A DNA stretch of 64,000 bases, from contig JBEKKS010000002.1 in the NCBI GenBank assembly GCA_050010595.1, positions 124,001-188,000 of the forward strand. Reading direction: 5' to 3'. The notes beneath the pieces are model-generated. The model saw only the letters and a list, made by a program, of their open reading frames with translations, had not been told where the DNA came from and searched no databases. The position numbers were made by a program, and so were the translations under genes. Shown one piece after another: positions 18,245 to 26,261 of this stretch (positions are counted from its first letter, which is position 1; the number at the start of each line of letters is the position of its first letter). Origin of the DNA: Palsa-513 sp050010595 (GTDB lineage Bacteria > Actinomycetota > Thermoleophilia > Solirubrobacterales > Solirubrobacteraceae).

Positions 18245-18652
18245 ATGGACCCCGGACGGAAGCGGCGTCTGCGCTTGATCGTGTGCCTGACGGCAGCCGT
18301 GCTGCTCGCGGGTGGGCTGATGTACACGAGCTTCTCGGTCGCCGCGGAGGCGCTGACGCCGACGCAGCTGCTCGCCCAGGCGAAGCCCGGCGTCACCTAC
18401 CAGCTCACCGGCACGGTCGTGGCGGGCTCGGTGCGTCACCTACCCGACGGTGCGCTCGACTTCAGCCTCGCTGACCGCGGCGGTGCGAGCCGCACGATCG
18501 CCGTCGACTACTCTGGCGCGGTCCCCGATCCCTTCCGCGTTGGTCGCGAGTTGATCGTCAGCGGCACCATGCACGGTTCCAGCTTCATCGCCTCGCCGGG
18601 CTCGATGATCACGAAGTGCCCATCGAAGTACAGCCCGGCTAAGTCCACTTAG
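18245..18652 (+). CDS. ccmE: CcmE heme chaperone, C-x3-Y variant
   Basis: This 135-residue protein has one N-terminal membrane anchor (about 10-30) and an OB-fold domain. YQLTGTVVAGSVRH, DFSLAD and GRELIVSGTMHGSSFIAS are typical CcmE blocks. In classical CcmE heme is bound covalently to the His of H-x3-Y. Here the site reads TKCPSKY, so Cys replaces His, as described for the variant cytochrome c maturation system of some archaea and bacteria. It is followed at once by ccmF, its heme-transfer partner. Confidence 0.9.
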   Translation: MDPGRKRRLRLIVCLTAAVLLAGGLMYTSFSVAAEALTPTQLLAQAKPGVTYQLTGTVVAGSVRHLPDGALDFSLADRGGASRTIAVDYSGAVPDPFRVGRELIVSGTMHGSSFIASPGSMITKCPSKYSPAKST

Positions 18653-18654
18653 TG

Positions 18655-20841
18655 ATGGCCCTCGCCGGCCGCGCCGCGCTGATCATCGCGCTGCTGACGA
18701 CGCTCGGCGGGATCGGCGCGTCGATCTACGGCGCGCGCAGCGGCCGCCGCGAGTGGGTCGATGTCGGGCGCCGCTGCGTCTACGCGCTCGCCGCGATCCT
18801 CACCCTCGCGTTCGTGATCCTCGAGTTCGCGTTCATCGACAACGACTTTGCCTATAACACGGTCGCAAACAACTCGAGCTCGACGACCCCGCTCTTCTAT
18901 CGCGCAGCAGCGATGTGGGGCTCCCAGGAGGGGTCGCTGCTGCTGTGGGTCTGGCTGCTCTCGATCTGGTCGAGTCTCGCGGTCTTTCTCACCCGCAACC
19001 GGTTGCGGGAGATCGTTCCATTTGCTGTTGCGGTGCTGCTCGGCTTTGGCACGTTCTTCACGTCGATGCTCGTGTTCTTCGTCTCTCCGTTCGCGACGAG
19101 CTCACCGGCGCCCAGCAACGGCGCCGGGCTCGACCCGCTGCTGCGCAACCCGAGCATGATGATCCACCCGCCGATGCTCTATTCGGGGTACACGTTCTTC
19201 ACGATCCCGTTCGCGTTCGCTGTCGGCGCGCTGATCACGCGGCGCGTTGACGCCGAGTGGATCCAGATCGCTCGCCGCTTCGCGCTCGCCTCGTGGCTGT
19301 TCCTCGGTATCGGGATCCTGCTCGGCGCCCACTGGGCCTATTACGAGATCGGCTGGGGCGGCTACTGGGGCTGGGATGCGGTCGAGAACGCGGCGCTGAT
19401 GCCGTGGCTGATCTCAACCGCGTTCCTGCACTCGCTGATGATCCAGGAGAAGCGGGGGATGCTGAAGGTCTGGAACGCCTCGCTCGTGCTCGGCGCCTCG
19501 ACACTCGCGATCGTCGGCACGTTCCTCGTCCGCTCGGGCGTGCTCAGCTCGATCCACGCCTTCGGCGCCTCGACGCTCGGCGTGCCGTTCGTGATCCTGA
19601 TCGCGGTGATGGTCGCCGGCTCGATCTACCTCGTGGTGAGCCGTCGTGAGGTGCTGCGTAGCGAGCACCACCTGGACTCGCTGTTCTCGCGCGAGGCGGC
19701 GTTCATGCTCAACAACATGGTGCTTGTGGGCCTGACTTTCGTGATCTTCTGGGGCACGTTCTTCCCGCTGATCTCGGGTGCGCTGACTGGGACCGAGAGC
19801 GAGGTCGGCGCGCCGTGGTTCGACCGCTACACGGTGCCGCTCGCGCTCGTGCTGGTGCTGCTCTCCGGGATCGGTCCGATCATTCCCTGGCGGCGGGCGA
19901 CGCTGTCCAACCTGCGCCGCAACTTCACGCTGCCGCTCGCGGCGAGCGCGCTGATGTTGCTCGCGTCGTTCACGATCGTCCCGATCTCCTCATCGGTCCC
20001 GACGGTCGTGCTGTTCTGTGCCGTCGCCTTCGTCTTCGCAAGCATCGGCCAGGAGTTCTGGCGAGGCTTCCTCGCCCGTCGCGCGATGTCCGGTGACTCT
20101 CCGCCACTCGCCCTCGTCTCGATGGTGCGGCGCAACCGCCGGCGCTACGGCGGTTACATCGTCCACCTCGGGATCGCCGTGTTGTTCCTCGGCGTGGCGG
20201 CGTCATCGACGTTCACCCACACGACGTTCCAGGAGCTCTCGCGCGGTCAATCGACGACGGTCGGCGGCTACACGATGACGAACATCCGACCGACCGCGGC
20301 GATCGTGACCGACCCGACCAGCACTGGCGCGCTCCTGACGCTCGGGGCGATCATGCGCGTGACGCACGACGGCAGCTACGTCGCGACGCTCCATCCGACC
20401 GCCGAGTTCTACCCCGATCCAAGCGGGGCGGAGGGCCCGGTCGGGAGCCTGATCGGCGGTGATTCGGTCAGCGAGCTCAGCCTCGATTCGAGCCTGCGCC
20501 GCGACATCTCCGCGGCGATCGACGCGCCCGACATCCAGTCGGCGCTGCAGGGCGAGATCAACCGCGCGAACACGCTCGTCGAGCAGTCCCACGAGAGCCT
20601 CAACAAGCGCACGACGCTCGCCTACGTGCTGCTCGCCGCGATTGCCCGCGGCTACCTGCTCCATCCGCCCCCGGCCCCGCTGAAGCTCGCCTCCTCACCG
20701 CTCGTCTCCTGGCTCTGGGCAGGCGCGCTGATCGTCTTCCTCGGCGGCCTCGTCGCGATCTGGCCGGCGCCGGGAGCTGTCACCGGCCGCGTCCGCGCCC
20801 GCTACCTGGCACGCGTCGCCCAAGACCTCAGCCGCGCTTAG
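18655..20841 (+). CDS. ccmF: CcmF heme lyase component
   Basis: This 728-residue polytopic membrane protein takes heme from CcmE and attaches it to apocytochrome c. The tryptophan-rich WWD signature is present as GWGGYWGWDAVENAALMPWL. Conserved helices such as MIHPPMLYSGYTFFTIPFAF supply His ligands. The length and the large outer loop near residues 530-670 fit the family. ATG at 18655 is chosen; a GTG at 18652 overlaps the ccmE stop. Genes for the heme-export ABC part (ccmABC) are not in this window. Confidence 0.95.
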   Translation: MALAGRAALIIALLTTLGGIGASIYGARSGRREWVDVGRRCVYALAAILTLAFVILEFAFIDNDFAYNTVANNSSSTTPLFYRAAAMWGSQEGSLLLWVWLLSIWSSLAVFLTRNRLREIVPFAVAVLLGFGTFFTSMLVFFVSPFATSSPAPSNGAGLDPLLRNPSMMIHPPMLYSGYTFFTIPFAFAVGALITRRVDAEWIQIARRFALASWLFLGIGILLGAHWAYYEIGWGGYWGWDAVENAALMPWLISTAFLHSLMIQEKRGMLKVWNASLVLGASTLAIVGTFLVRSGVLSSIHAFGASTLGVPFVILIAVMVAGSIYLVVSRREVLRSEHHLDSLFSREAAFMLNNMVLVGLTFVIFWGTFFPLISGALTGTESEVGAPWFDRYTVPLALVLVLLSGIGPIIPWRRATLSNLRRNFTLPLAASALMLLASFTIVPISSSVPTVVLFCAVAFVFASIGQEFWRGFLARRAMSGDSPPLALVSMVRRNRRRYGGYIVHLGIAVLFLGVAASSTFTHTTFQELSRGQSTTVGGYTMTNIRPTAAIVTDPTSTGALLTLGAIMRVTHDGSYVATLHPTAEFYPDPSGAEGPVGSLIGGDSVSELSLDSSLRRDISAAIDAPDIQSALQGEINRANTLVEQSHESLNKRTTLAYVLLAAIARGYLLHPPPAPLKLASSPLVSWLWAGALIVFLGGLVAIWPAPGAVTGRVRARYLARVAQDLSRA

Positions 20842-20849
20842 ATACGAGC

Positions 20850-21128
20850 GTGGCTGCTGCCCTTGCGATCGTCGCGATCGCGCTTCTCTTCGCGTTCATT
20901 GCTTGGTTCGTCGGAGCGCCATTGCGCCGGCCTGCAGCTGCTGATCTCGGGCCTAGCAGCGAGCGTCGCGCGCTCGAGGCGGCGCGTGACGCCAAGTACC
21001 AGGAGATCCGCGATACCGAGCTCGACTTCCGCACCGGCAAGCTCTCCGCTGAGGACTTCCGTGCGCTCGACCGCCAGCTGCGCGCCGAAGCGGTCGACAT
21101 CCTGCACGCGCTCGACGCCCTGCGCTAG
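20850..21128 (+). CDS. CcmI-like small membrane protein
   Basis: This 92-residue protein has one N-terminal transmembrane helix (about 2-22) followed by a charged helical region. The region, ERRALEAARDAKYQEIRDTE followed by LDFRTGKLSAEDFRALDRQL, resembles the N-terminal part of CcmI/CycH, which docks apocytochromes to CcmFH. The usual TPR domain is missing. It begins with GTG 9 bases after ccmF and precedes secG by 12 bases, so it belongs to the same operon. The annotation rests mainly on this context and the coiled-coil segment. Confidence 0.7.
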   Translation: MAAALAIVAIALLFAFIAWFVGAPLRRPAAADLGPSSERRALEAARDAKYQEIRDTELDFRTGKLSAEDFRALDRQLRAEAVDILHALDALR

Positions 21129-21140
21129 CCTTTCGATCTG

Positions 21141-21383
21141 ATGCAGGCGCTCTTCTCCACGACGCAGGTCCTGATCTCGATCGTCCTGATTCTCCTGATC
21201 CTGATGCACTCGGGTAAGGACACGGGCCTCTCCGGCGCGTTCGGGGTCGGCACCGGGATCGGTCCGCTCGGCGGCGGCTCGCTGGTCGAGCGCAACCTGA
21301 ACCGCTGGACGATCTTCTTCGCGCTGCTGTTCGTCGGCAACACGATCCTCCTGCTCAAGCATCCCTGGGGCGGAACCGGCTGA
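21141..21383 (+). CDS. secG: preprotein translocase subunit SecG
   Basis: This 80-residue protein has two transmembrane helices (about 3-23 and 52-72) with the family motif LLILMHSGKDTGLSGAFG between them. GPLGGGSLVERNLNRWT follows before the second helix. It helps SecYE/SecA export unfolded proteins. It is the last gene of the ccmE-ccmF-ccmI-like run, not next to tpiA as in many actinobacteria. Confidence 0.93.
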   Translation: MQALFSTTQVLISIVLILLILMHSGKDTGLSGAFGVGTGIGPLGGGSLVERNLNRWTIFFALLFVGNTILLLKHPWGGTG

Positions 21384-21388
21384 CGCGA

Positions 21389-21406
21389 CGCCCTGGCTTC
21401 AGGGCG
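21389..21406. terminator. hairpin between convergent secG and lutC
   Basis: CGCCCTG (21389-21395) and CAGGGCG (21400-21406) form a perfect 7-bp stem with a GCTT loop. It sits between the ends of two convergent genes and includes the lutC stop codon. No T-tract follows on either strand, so termination strength is uncertain. Confidence 0.5.
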
Positions 21407-22079
21407 CTATCAGAACCTCGAGCCGGCGCGGTCCGTGGACCCCTTCGACACGGCTCAGCTCGATGTCGGATGTCGCCGACGGGCCGGAGATCAACGTCAA
21501 CGGGCGGCCTGGGTCCCGCGACGCTGCTGCGAGAGCCTCGATCGCCTCTGGGACGGTTGCGACGATCTGGCTCTCGCGCACTACGCAGATGTGCAGGTCC
21601 GGCAGCAGCGTGAGGACACGCCGGCCTTGGCCCGCCCCGGCGTCCAGCACGATCGTGCCGGTTTCCGCGATTGCCATCGCGCAACCGGTGAGCACGCCGC
21701 CGATCCGCGACAGCTGCTCCCGCGTAAGCGGTGGGTCGTCGTCGTAGAGCTTGGCTGCGCCGGGTCGCCAGGCGGCGGGCAGCCCTCCGGGCAGCGCCAG
21801 CGAGCTCGCGCCGTGCCGCACGCAGGCGGCCTCTATCTCACCGCGCACCGACCTGCCGCGGCGTACTCGCGTCACGGTTGCCTGGTACTCGCGGCAGCGC
21901 TCGGCGAACCGCGCGAGCACAGTGGCTCGATCGAGGTCGCTCGCGCGAGCGTAACGCGTCGCGTCCTCGCCGTGCTCGAAGCGCCAGCTGTCGGGCTCAT
22001 CCGGCGCGACGTCTGCGAGAGCGGCACGCACGCGCCCGAGAATCAGCTCGCGCGCGCTCACCGCCGCTCGCGCCACCAC
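21399..22079 (-). CDS. lutC: LutC-like LUD-domain protein, L-lactate utilisation
   Basis: This 226-residue protein has the LUD domain: IAETGTIVLDAGAGQGRRVL and LTLISGPSATSDIELSRVEG followed by VHGPRRLEVLI. These are the same blocks found in the C-terminal part of LutB homologues. It is the third subunit of the iron-sulfur L-lactate oxidase complex LutABC that replaces flavin lactate dehydrogenase. It overlaps lutB by 22 bases and is the last gene of the operon. Confidence 0.92.
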   Translation of the reverse strand: MVARAAVSARELILGRVRAALADVAPDEPDSWRFEHGEDATRYARASDLDRATVLARFAERCREYQATVTRVRRGRSVRGEIEAACVRHGASSLALPGGLPAAWRPGAAKLYDDDPPLTREQLSRIGGVLTGCAMAIAETGTIVLDAGAGQGRRVLTLLPDLHICVVRESQIVATVPEAIEALAAASRDPGRPLTLISGPSATSDIELSRVEGVHGPRRLEVLIAP

Positions 22080-23452
22080 TCGCGGAACGTCTGCCCGGCT
22101 GGTGCCGGCAGCTCACGAACCTCGGTCCAGGCTCCCAGCGGGCCCGGCAGCCGACGGCCGATCCACCCGTCGCGTGCGAGGCGGCGGCTCAGCGATCGGG
22201 CGAGGCGCTGGGCGCGCTCATAGCGCCCCGGCCGCGCAAAGGTGTGGGCGAGCAGCTTCATCGCGGCGGCCTCGGCCCCGAAGCCGCCGACCTCGCGGTT
22301 GATGCGCGTACGAAGGTGGATCAGCACGCTCGGGATGTCGATCTTCACCGGACAGACCTCGTAGCAGGCACCGCACAGCGACGACGCCCACGGCAGCGAG
22401 GTGCCGCTTCGCAGCCCGGTCAGCTGCGGCGTCAGGATCGCCCCGATCGGCCCCGGGTAGGTCGACTCGTAGGCGTGCCCGCCGGTGCGCTCGTAGACAG
22501 GACAGATGTTCAGGCATGCGGAGCAGCGGATGCAATGCAGCGCCTGGCGACCGACGCTGTCGGCGAGCGTCGTGCTACGTCCGGCGTCGAGCAGCACGAG
22601 ATGGAACTCCTTCGGCCCGTCGCCGTCCGTGGTCCCGGTCCAGAGCGTCGTGTAGGGGTTCATCCGCTCGGCGGTCGAGGAACGCGGCAGCAGCTGCAGC
22701 ATCACCTCGAGGTCGGCGAAGCGCGGCAGCACCTTCTCGATCCCCATCACCGTGATCAGCACGTCGGGCAGCGTCGTGCACATGCGTCCATTGCCTTCCG
22801 ACTCGACGATGCAGACTGCCCCCGTCTCGGCGATCGCGAAGTTCGCGCCGCTGACCCCGACCTTTGCGGCGAGGAACTTGGCGCGCAGGAAGCGTCGCGC
22901 GGCCTCCGCGAGCGCCGCGGGATCGTCGTCCAGCTGCGCGCTGCCCGGGAGCTCGCGGCGGAAGATCTCGCGGATCTCGCCACGGTTGCGGTGGATCGCC
23001 GGGACCAGGATGTGCGAGGGCCGGTCGTGACCGAGCTGGACGATCAGCTCGGCGAGATCCGTTTCCTGGGCGTGGATCCCGCGCGCGGCGAGCGCATCGT
23101 TGAGGCCGATCTCGTCGGTCGCCAGCGACTTCACCTTGACCACCTCACGAGCGCCGGCCGCCTCGGTCAGGTCGCCGACGATCCGGTTTGCCTGCGCCCC
23201 GTCGGCCGCCCAGTGGACGATCCCGCCGGCGGCGCTGACCGAGCGCTCGAGCTGCTCGAGGTGAACGTCGAGGTGGCGCAGCGCCCGTTCTTTGATGCGC
23301 TTGCCTGCCTCGCGCAGCTGCTCCCAGTCGCTGAGCTCAGCGATCGCAAGGGCGCGCTTCTCGCGGATCGTGTGGGTGGCGTGGCGGATGTTTGCGCGCA
23401 GCTGCGCATCCTCGAGCGCGACCTGTGCGCCGGCGGCGAACTCGTTGTTCAT
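22058..23452 (-). CDS. lutB: LutB-like iron-sulfur protein, L-lactate utilisation
   Basis: This 464-residue protein has an N-terminal LUD domain (IAETGAVCIVESEGNGRMCT) and two 4Fe-4S motifs. These are CIRCSACLNICPVYERTGGH near residue 310 and CGACYEVCPVKIDIP near 360. It is the electron-transfer core of the LutABC complex that oxidises L-lactate to pyruvate. The ATG at 23452 overlaps the lutA stop (4 bases). All cluster cysteines are present. Confidence 0.95.
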   Translation of the reverse strand: MNNEFAAGAQVALEDAQLRANIRHATHTIREKRALAIAELSDWEQLREAGKRIKERALRHLDVHLEQLERSVSAAGGIVHWAADGAQANRIVGDLTEAAGAREVVKVKSLATDEIGLNDALAARGIHAQETDLAELIVQLGHDRPSHILVPAIHRNRGEIREIFRRELPGSAQLDDDPAALAEAARRFLRAKFLAAKVGVSGANFAIAETGAVCIVESEGNGRMCTTLPDVLITVMGIEKVLPRFADLEVMLQLLPRSSTAERMNPYTTLWTGTTDGDGPKEFHLVLLDAGRSTTLADSVGRQALHCIRCSACLNICPVYERTGGHAYESTYPGPIGAILTPQLTGLRSGTSLPWASSLCGACYEVCPVKIDIPSVLIHLRTRINREVGGFGAEAAAMKLLAHTFARPGRYERAQRLARSLSRRLARDGWIGRRLPGPLGAWTEVRELPAPAGQTFREWWRERR

Positions 23453-24189
23453 GACTCCTCAGTGCTCGCAAGGATCTCCGCCAGGTGAGCCACCTTCACC
23501 CCGGCGCGCTGGCGGCGCAGTCCGCCGCCGATCTGCATCAAGCACGAGTAGTCGAGCGCGGTGCAGACCTCGGCGCCGGTGTCGAGCACCGCGCGCATCT
23601 TGTCGGTCAGCATCGCTGCGGAAACATCGGAGTTCTTGACGGAAAACGTCCCACCGAAGCCACAACATGACTCTGCCTGGGGCAGCTCGATAAGCCTCAG
23701 GCCGCGAACCGCGCGCAGCAGCGCAAGCGGTGCGTCGCCGACTCGAAGCGCTCGCAGCGAGTGGCAGGTCGGGTGGTAGGTAACGCTGTGGGGGTAGTAG
23801 GCGCCTACGTCGACGATCCCGAGCTCGTCGACGAGAAACTGCGACAGCTCGAACGTCCGCGGCGTCAACTCCGCTACCGCGGCCCGGAACCGATGATCTC
23901 CCGAGCCCTGCGCGATTCGTGGGTATTGCTCGCGAATCATCGCCACGCACGAGCCCGAAGGGGCGACTATTGCGTCGAGCTCCTGACCGGCGAAGCAGGC
24001 AGTGAGCCGGCGCGCCAGCGTCTCGGCGTCCGCTCCGTAGCCCGAGTTCAGGTGCACCTGTCCGCAGCAGGTCTGCTCCGCGTTGAAGACGACCTCGTGC
24101 CCGAGGCGTTCGAGCAACGTCACTGTCGCCGTCGCGGCGCCTGGAAAGAGAGTGTCGGCGACGCATGTTGTGAACAGCGCGACTCGCAT
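23449..24189 (-). CDS. lutA: LutA-like CCG-domain oxidoreductase, L-lactate utilisation
   Basis: This 246-residue protein contains two cysteine-rich CCG domains, EQTCCGQVHLNSGY and ESCCGFGGTFSVKN, as in LutA and heterodisulfide reductase subunits. It probably forms the catalytic part of the L-lactate dehydrogenase complex. It is first in lutABC. The start lies 67 bases from the divergent SDR/FAH pair predicted to make L-lactate, which suggests joint control. Confidence 0.94.
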   Translation of the reverse strand: MRVALFTTCVADTLFPGAATATVTLLERLGHEVVFNAEQTCCGQVHLNSGYGADAETLARRLTACFAGQELDAIVAPSGSCVAMIREQYPRIAQGSGDHRFRAAVAELTPRTFELSQFLVDELGIVDVGAYYPHSVTYHPTCHSLRALRVGDAPLALLRAVRGLRLIELPQAESCCGFGGTFSVKNSDVSAAMLTDKMRAVLDTGAEVCTALDYSCLMQIGGGLRRQRAGVKVAHLAEILASTEES

Positions 24190-24256
24190 GACGTCCCCAG
24201 CCTACGCGCCTTTTGCGACGGAGCCACCCTTGAAAGCTCCGATGTATCGTGCCGGC

Positions 24257-25030
24257 ATGCTTGAGGGCACTCAGATGGGCGAGCTGGTCGGGTTGCGGGC
24301 TCTTGTCACGGGCGGCGCGTCCGGGATCGGCCTTGCGACGGCGCGCCTGTTCGCCCAGCAGGGGGCCGCGGTTGCAGTCCTGGACCGCGACCCCGTGCAG
24401 GACGGCCAGGTCGTCGCGGTGCGCGCTGACGTCACCGACGACCGGGCCGTACGTGAGGCGGTAGCCGGCGCTGTCAAGCGGCTGGGTGGCCTCGACATCC
24501 TTGTCAACAACGCGGCGATTGGCGCCGTCGGCACGATTGAGGCCCAGTCCGACGAGGAGTGGCATCACGTCTTGGACGTCAATGTGCTCGGTGTCGTCCG
24601 CGTGACTCGTGCCGCACTCCCTGCGCTGCGGGCCTCTGAGCACGCGGCGATCGTCAACCTGTCCTCGATCGGCGCTCCGCTCGGGCTCTACCGGCGGGCG
24701 CTGTATGACGCGAGCAAGGGCGCGGTTCACTCGCTGACTCTCGCAATGGCCGCAGACCACCTGGAAGACGGGATCAGGGTCAACTGTGTCGTGCCGGGCA
24801 CGGCGGACACGCCGTGGGTCGCGCGCCTCCTCGCACAGGCAGCCGATCCGCAGGCCGAGCGGGCAGCGCTGATCGCTCGCCAGCCGCATGGACGGCTCGT
24901 GACGCCGGAGGAAGTCGCCGCGGCGATCGCATTTCTCGCCAATCCGCGCTGCGGCTCGATCACGGGGACGGCGCTTTCGGTTGACGGGGGAATGACAACC
25001 CTGCGATTGCCGCCACGGCGCGGGGCATAG
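24257..25030 (+). CDS. SDR dehydrogenase, probable 2-keto-3-deoxy-L-fuconate 4-dehydrogenase
   Basis: This 257-residue short-chain dehydrogenase has TGGASGIGLA (cofactor loop), ILVNNAAIG, catalytic Ser in NLSSIGAP, Y-x3-K as YDASKGAVHS, and VPGTADTPWV. The C-terminal RQPHGRLVTPEEVAAAIAFL resembles 2-keto-3-deoxy-fuconate/rhamnonate dehydrogenases. It is directly followed by an FAH-family hydrolase. Together they fit oxidation to a 2,4-diketo acid and its cleavage. ATG at 24257 is chosen; ATG at 24275 is possible. The specificity is inferred from context. Confidence 0.85.
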   Translation: MLEGTQMGELVGLRALVTGGASGIGLATARLFAQQGAAVAVLDRDPVQDGQVVAVRADVTDDRAVREAVAGAVKRLGGLDILVNNAAIGAVGTIEAQSDEEWHHVLDVNVLGVVRVTRAALPALRASEHAAIVNLSSIGAPLGLYRRALYDASKGAVHSLTLAMAADHLEDGIRVNCVVPGTADTPWVARLLAQAADPQAERAALIARQPHGRLVTPEEVAAAIAFLANPRCGSITGTALSVDGGMTTLRLPPRRGA

Positions 25031-25864
25031 GTGCGCCTCGCCAACCACAATGGGCGCCTCGCCGTCGCGGAGGACGGCGAGTTCGTCGACGTGGCACTCG
25101 CCAGCGAAGGCCGCTTTGGTCCCGATCCCCAGGCCATCTACGACGTGTGGCACGAGTTCAGATCATGGGTGGCAGGAGCCGAGCTGGGCACGGGCGAGGC
25201 AATCGATCCGGCGCAGCTCGGACCTCCCGTTCCGCGCCCACGACAGGTGTTCGCCGTCGCCCTCAACTACCCGGAGCATGCGGCCGAGGGCGGCTTTACG
25301 CCGCCCGAGCAGCCGCTCGTCTTCACGAAGTTCCCGACCTGCCTGGTCGGCCCCCTCGCCGACGTGGTGCTGCCGACGCGGTACACCGATTTCGAGGTCG
25401 AGCTCGTCTGCGCGATCGGGCTGCGCGCCGAGAATGTCGTGGAGGGCGAGGCGTGGCAGCATGTTGCCGGCCTGACGATCGGCCAGGATCTGACGGCGCG
25501 CGACGTGCAGAACCGCGGCCCGGCGCCGCAGTTCTGCCTCGGCAAGTCCTTTCCCGGCTTCGGGCCAACCGGACCCTGGCTGGTCACTGCCGACGAGCCC
25601 GGTATTCGCGGCGAGCTTAAGATCGAGTCGCGTCTCGGCGGGGAGCTGATGCAGCGCGACAGCACGGCCGCGATGCTCTTCCCGATCTCGACGCTGATCG
25701 CCTACATCTCGGCGATCTGCCCGCTCTTGCCAGGTGACCTGCTCTTCACCGGCACGCCCTCCGGCGTTGGCTTCAAGCGCGAACCGCCGCGTTACCTTCG
25801 CTCGGGTGACGTGCTCGTCAGCGCCATCGCCGGCATCGGCGAGATCGTCCAGCGCTTCGTCTGA
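25031..25864 (+). CDS. FAH-family hydrolase, probable 2,4-diketo-3-deoxy-L-fuconate hydrolase
   Basis: This 277-residue protein of the fumarylacetoacetate hydrolase superfamily has VFAVALNYPEHAAEGG, the metal ligands in DFEVELVCAIG and GQDLTARDVQ, and LLPGDLLFTGTPSGVG. Members of this group split 2,4-diketo-3-deoxy sugar acids into pyruvate and a hydroxyacid (L-lactate for 6-deoxy sugars). The GTG start follows the SDR stop without a gap, so the two steps are translationally coupled. A close paralogue ends the pca operon at 55997. Confidence 0.87.
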   Translation: MRLANHNGRLAVAEDGEFVDVALASEGRFGPDPQAIYDVWHEFRSWVAGAELGTGEAIDPAQLGPPVPRPRQVFAVALNYPEHAAEGGFTPPEQPLVFTKFPTCLVGPLADVVLPTRYTDFEVELVCAIGLRAENVVEGEAWQHVAGLTIGQDLTARDVQNRGPAPQFCLGKSFPGFGPTGPWLVTADEPGIRGELKIESRLGGELMQRDSTAAMLFPISTLIAYISAICPLLPGDLLFTGTPSGVGFKREPPRYLRSGDVLVSAIAGIGEIVQRFV

Positions 25865-25872
25865 GCACGCGG

Positions 25873-26199
25873 TCAGCGCGTCAGATCACCGTTGTAGATC
25901 AGCGGCAGCATCCGTGCGGCCGGACCTTGGTTGTCATCGCGCTCGACGGTGTACTGAGCCATCTCGACCTGCCAGCGCTTGTCCACGGGGTTGTTCTCGA
26001 GCTGGGCGATCGCGGCCTCGAAGTTGTCGGCCTCGACGCTGTGAAAGAGGTCGAGGCCGTCGCGGAAGATCAGCCAGCGCTTGATCCCCGCCTTGCGTTG
26101 CGCAACGAGCAACTCCGGCCAGATCTGGCTGTGCGCGATCCTGTAGGGCTCCTCCATCCCTGGCTTGAGACGGGTACGCACGCTCGCGAAGTCGGTCAT
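25873..26199 (-). CDS. L-rhamnose/L-fucose mutarotase family protein
   Basis: This 108-residue protein of the RhaM/DUF718 family has RTRLKPGMEEPYRIAHSQIW and IFRDGLDLFHSVEADN, with the conserved His and Trp residues of the family. It speeds alpha/beta interconversion of 6-deoxy sugars so that the dehydrogenase receives the right anomer. GAGAGGAGACC precedes the ATG. It is convergent with the FAH gene (8 bases apart). Together with the aldo/keto reductase, lactonase and FucD, it supports a 6-deoxyhexose pathway. Confidence 0.88.
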   Translation of the reverse strand: MTDFASVRTRLKPGMEEPYRIAHSQIWPELLVAQRKAGIKRWLIFRDGLDLFHSVEADNFEAAIAQLENNPVDKRWQVEMAQYTVERDDNQGPAARMLPLIYNGDLTR

Positions 26200-26222
26200 C
26201 GGTCTCCTCTCACAAACTCGCC

Positions 26223-26257
26223 TTGACTTCAGATGCTGCGGAAAACATATGATGTTT
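26223..26257 (+). promoter_or_regulatory. promoter and palindromic operator of the first GntR gene
   Basis: TTGACT (26223-26228) is followed after 14 bases by the perfect inverted repeat AAACAT-ATG-ATGTTT (26243-26257), which covers the -10 region (TATGAT 26248-26253). The ATG of the regulator starts 5 bases later. This is the layout of an autoregulated FadR-type repressor. The same TTGACT-14 bases-palindrome arrangement recurs at 27264-27298. Confidence 0.65.
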
Positions 26258-26261
26258 GCCG

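Noticed and set aside
24190..24256. Promoter TTGAAA (24230-24235) for the SDR gene
   Set aside because: No -10-like hexamer lies at 16-18 bases; the closest, TATCGT, is only 9 bases away, so no promoter call is made.
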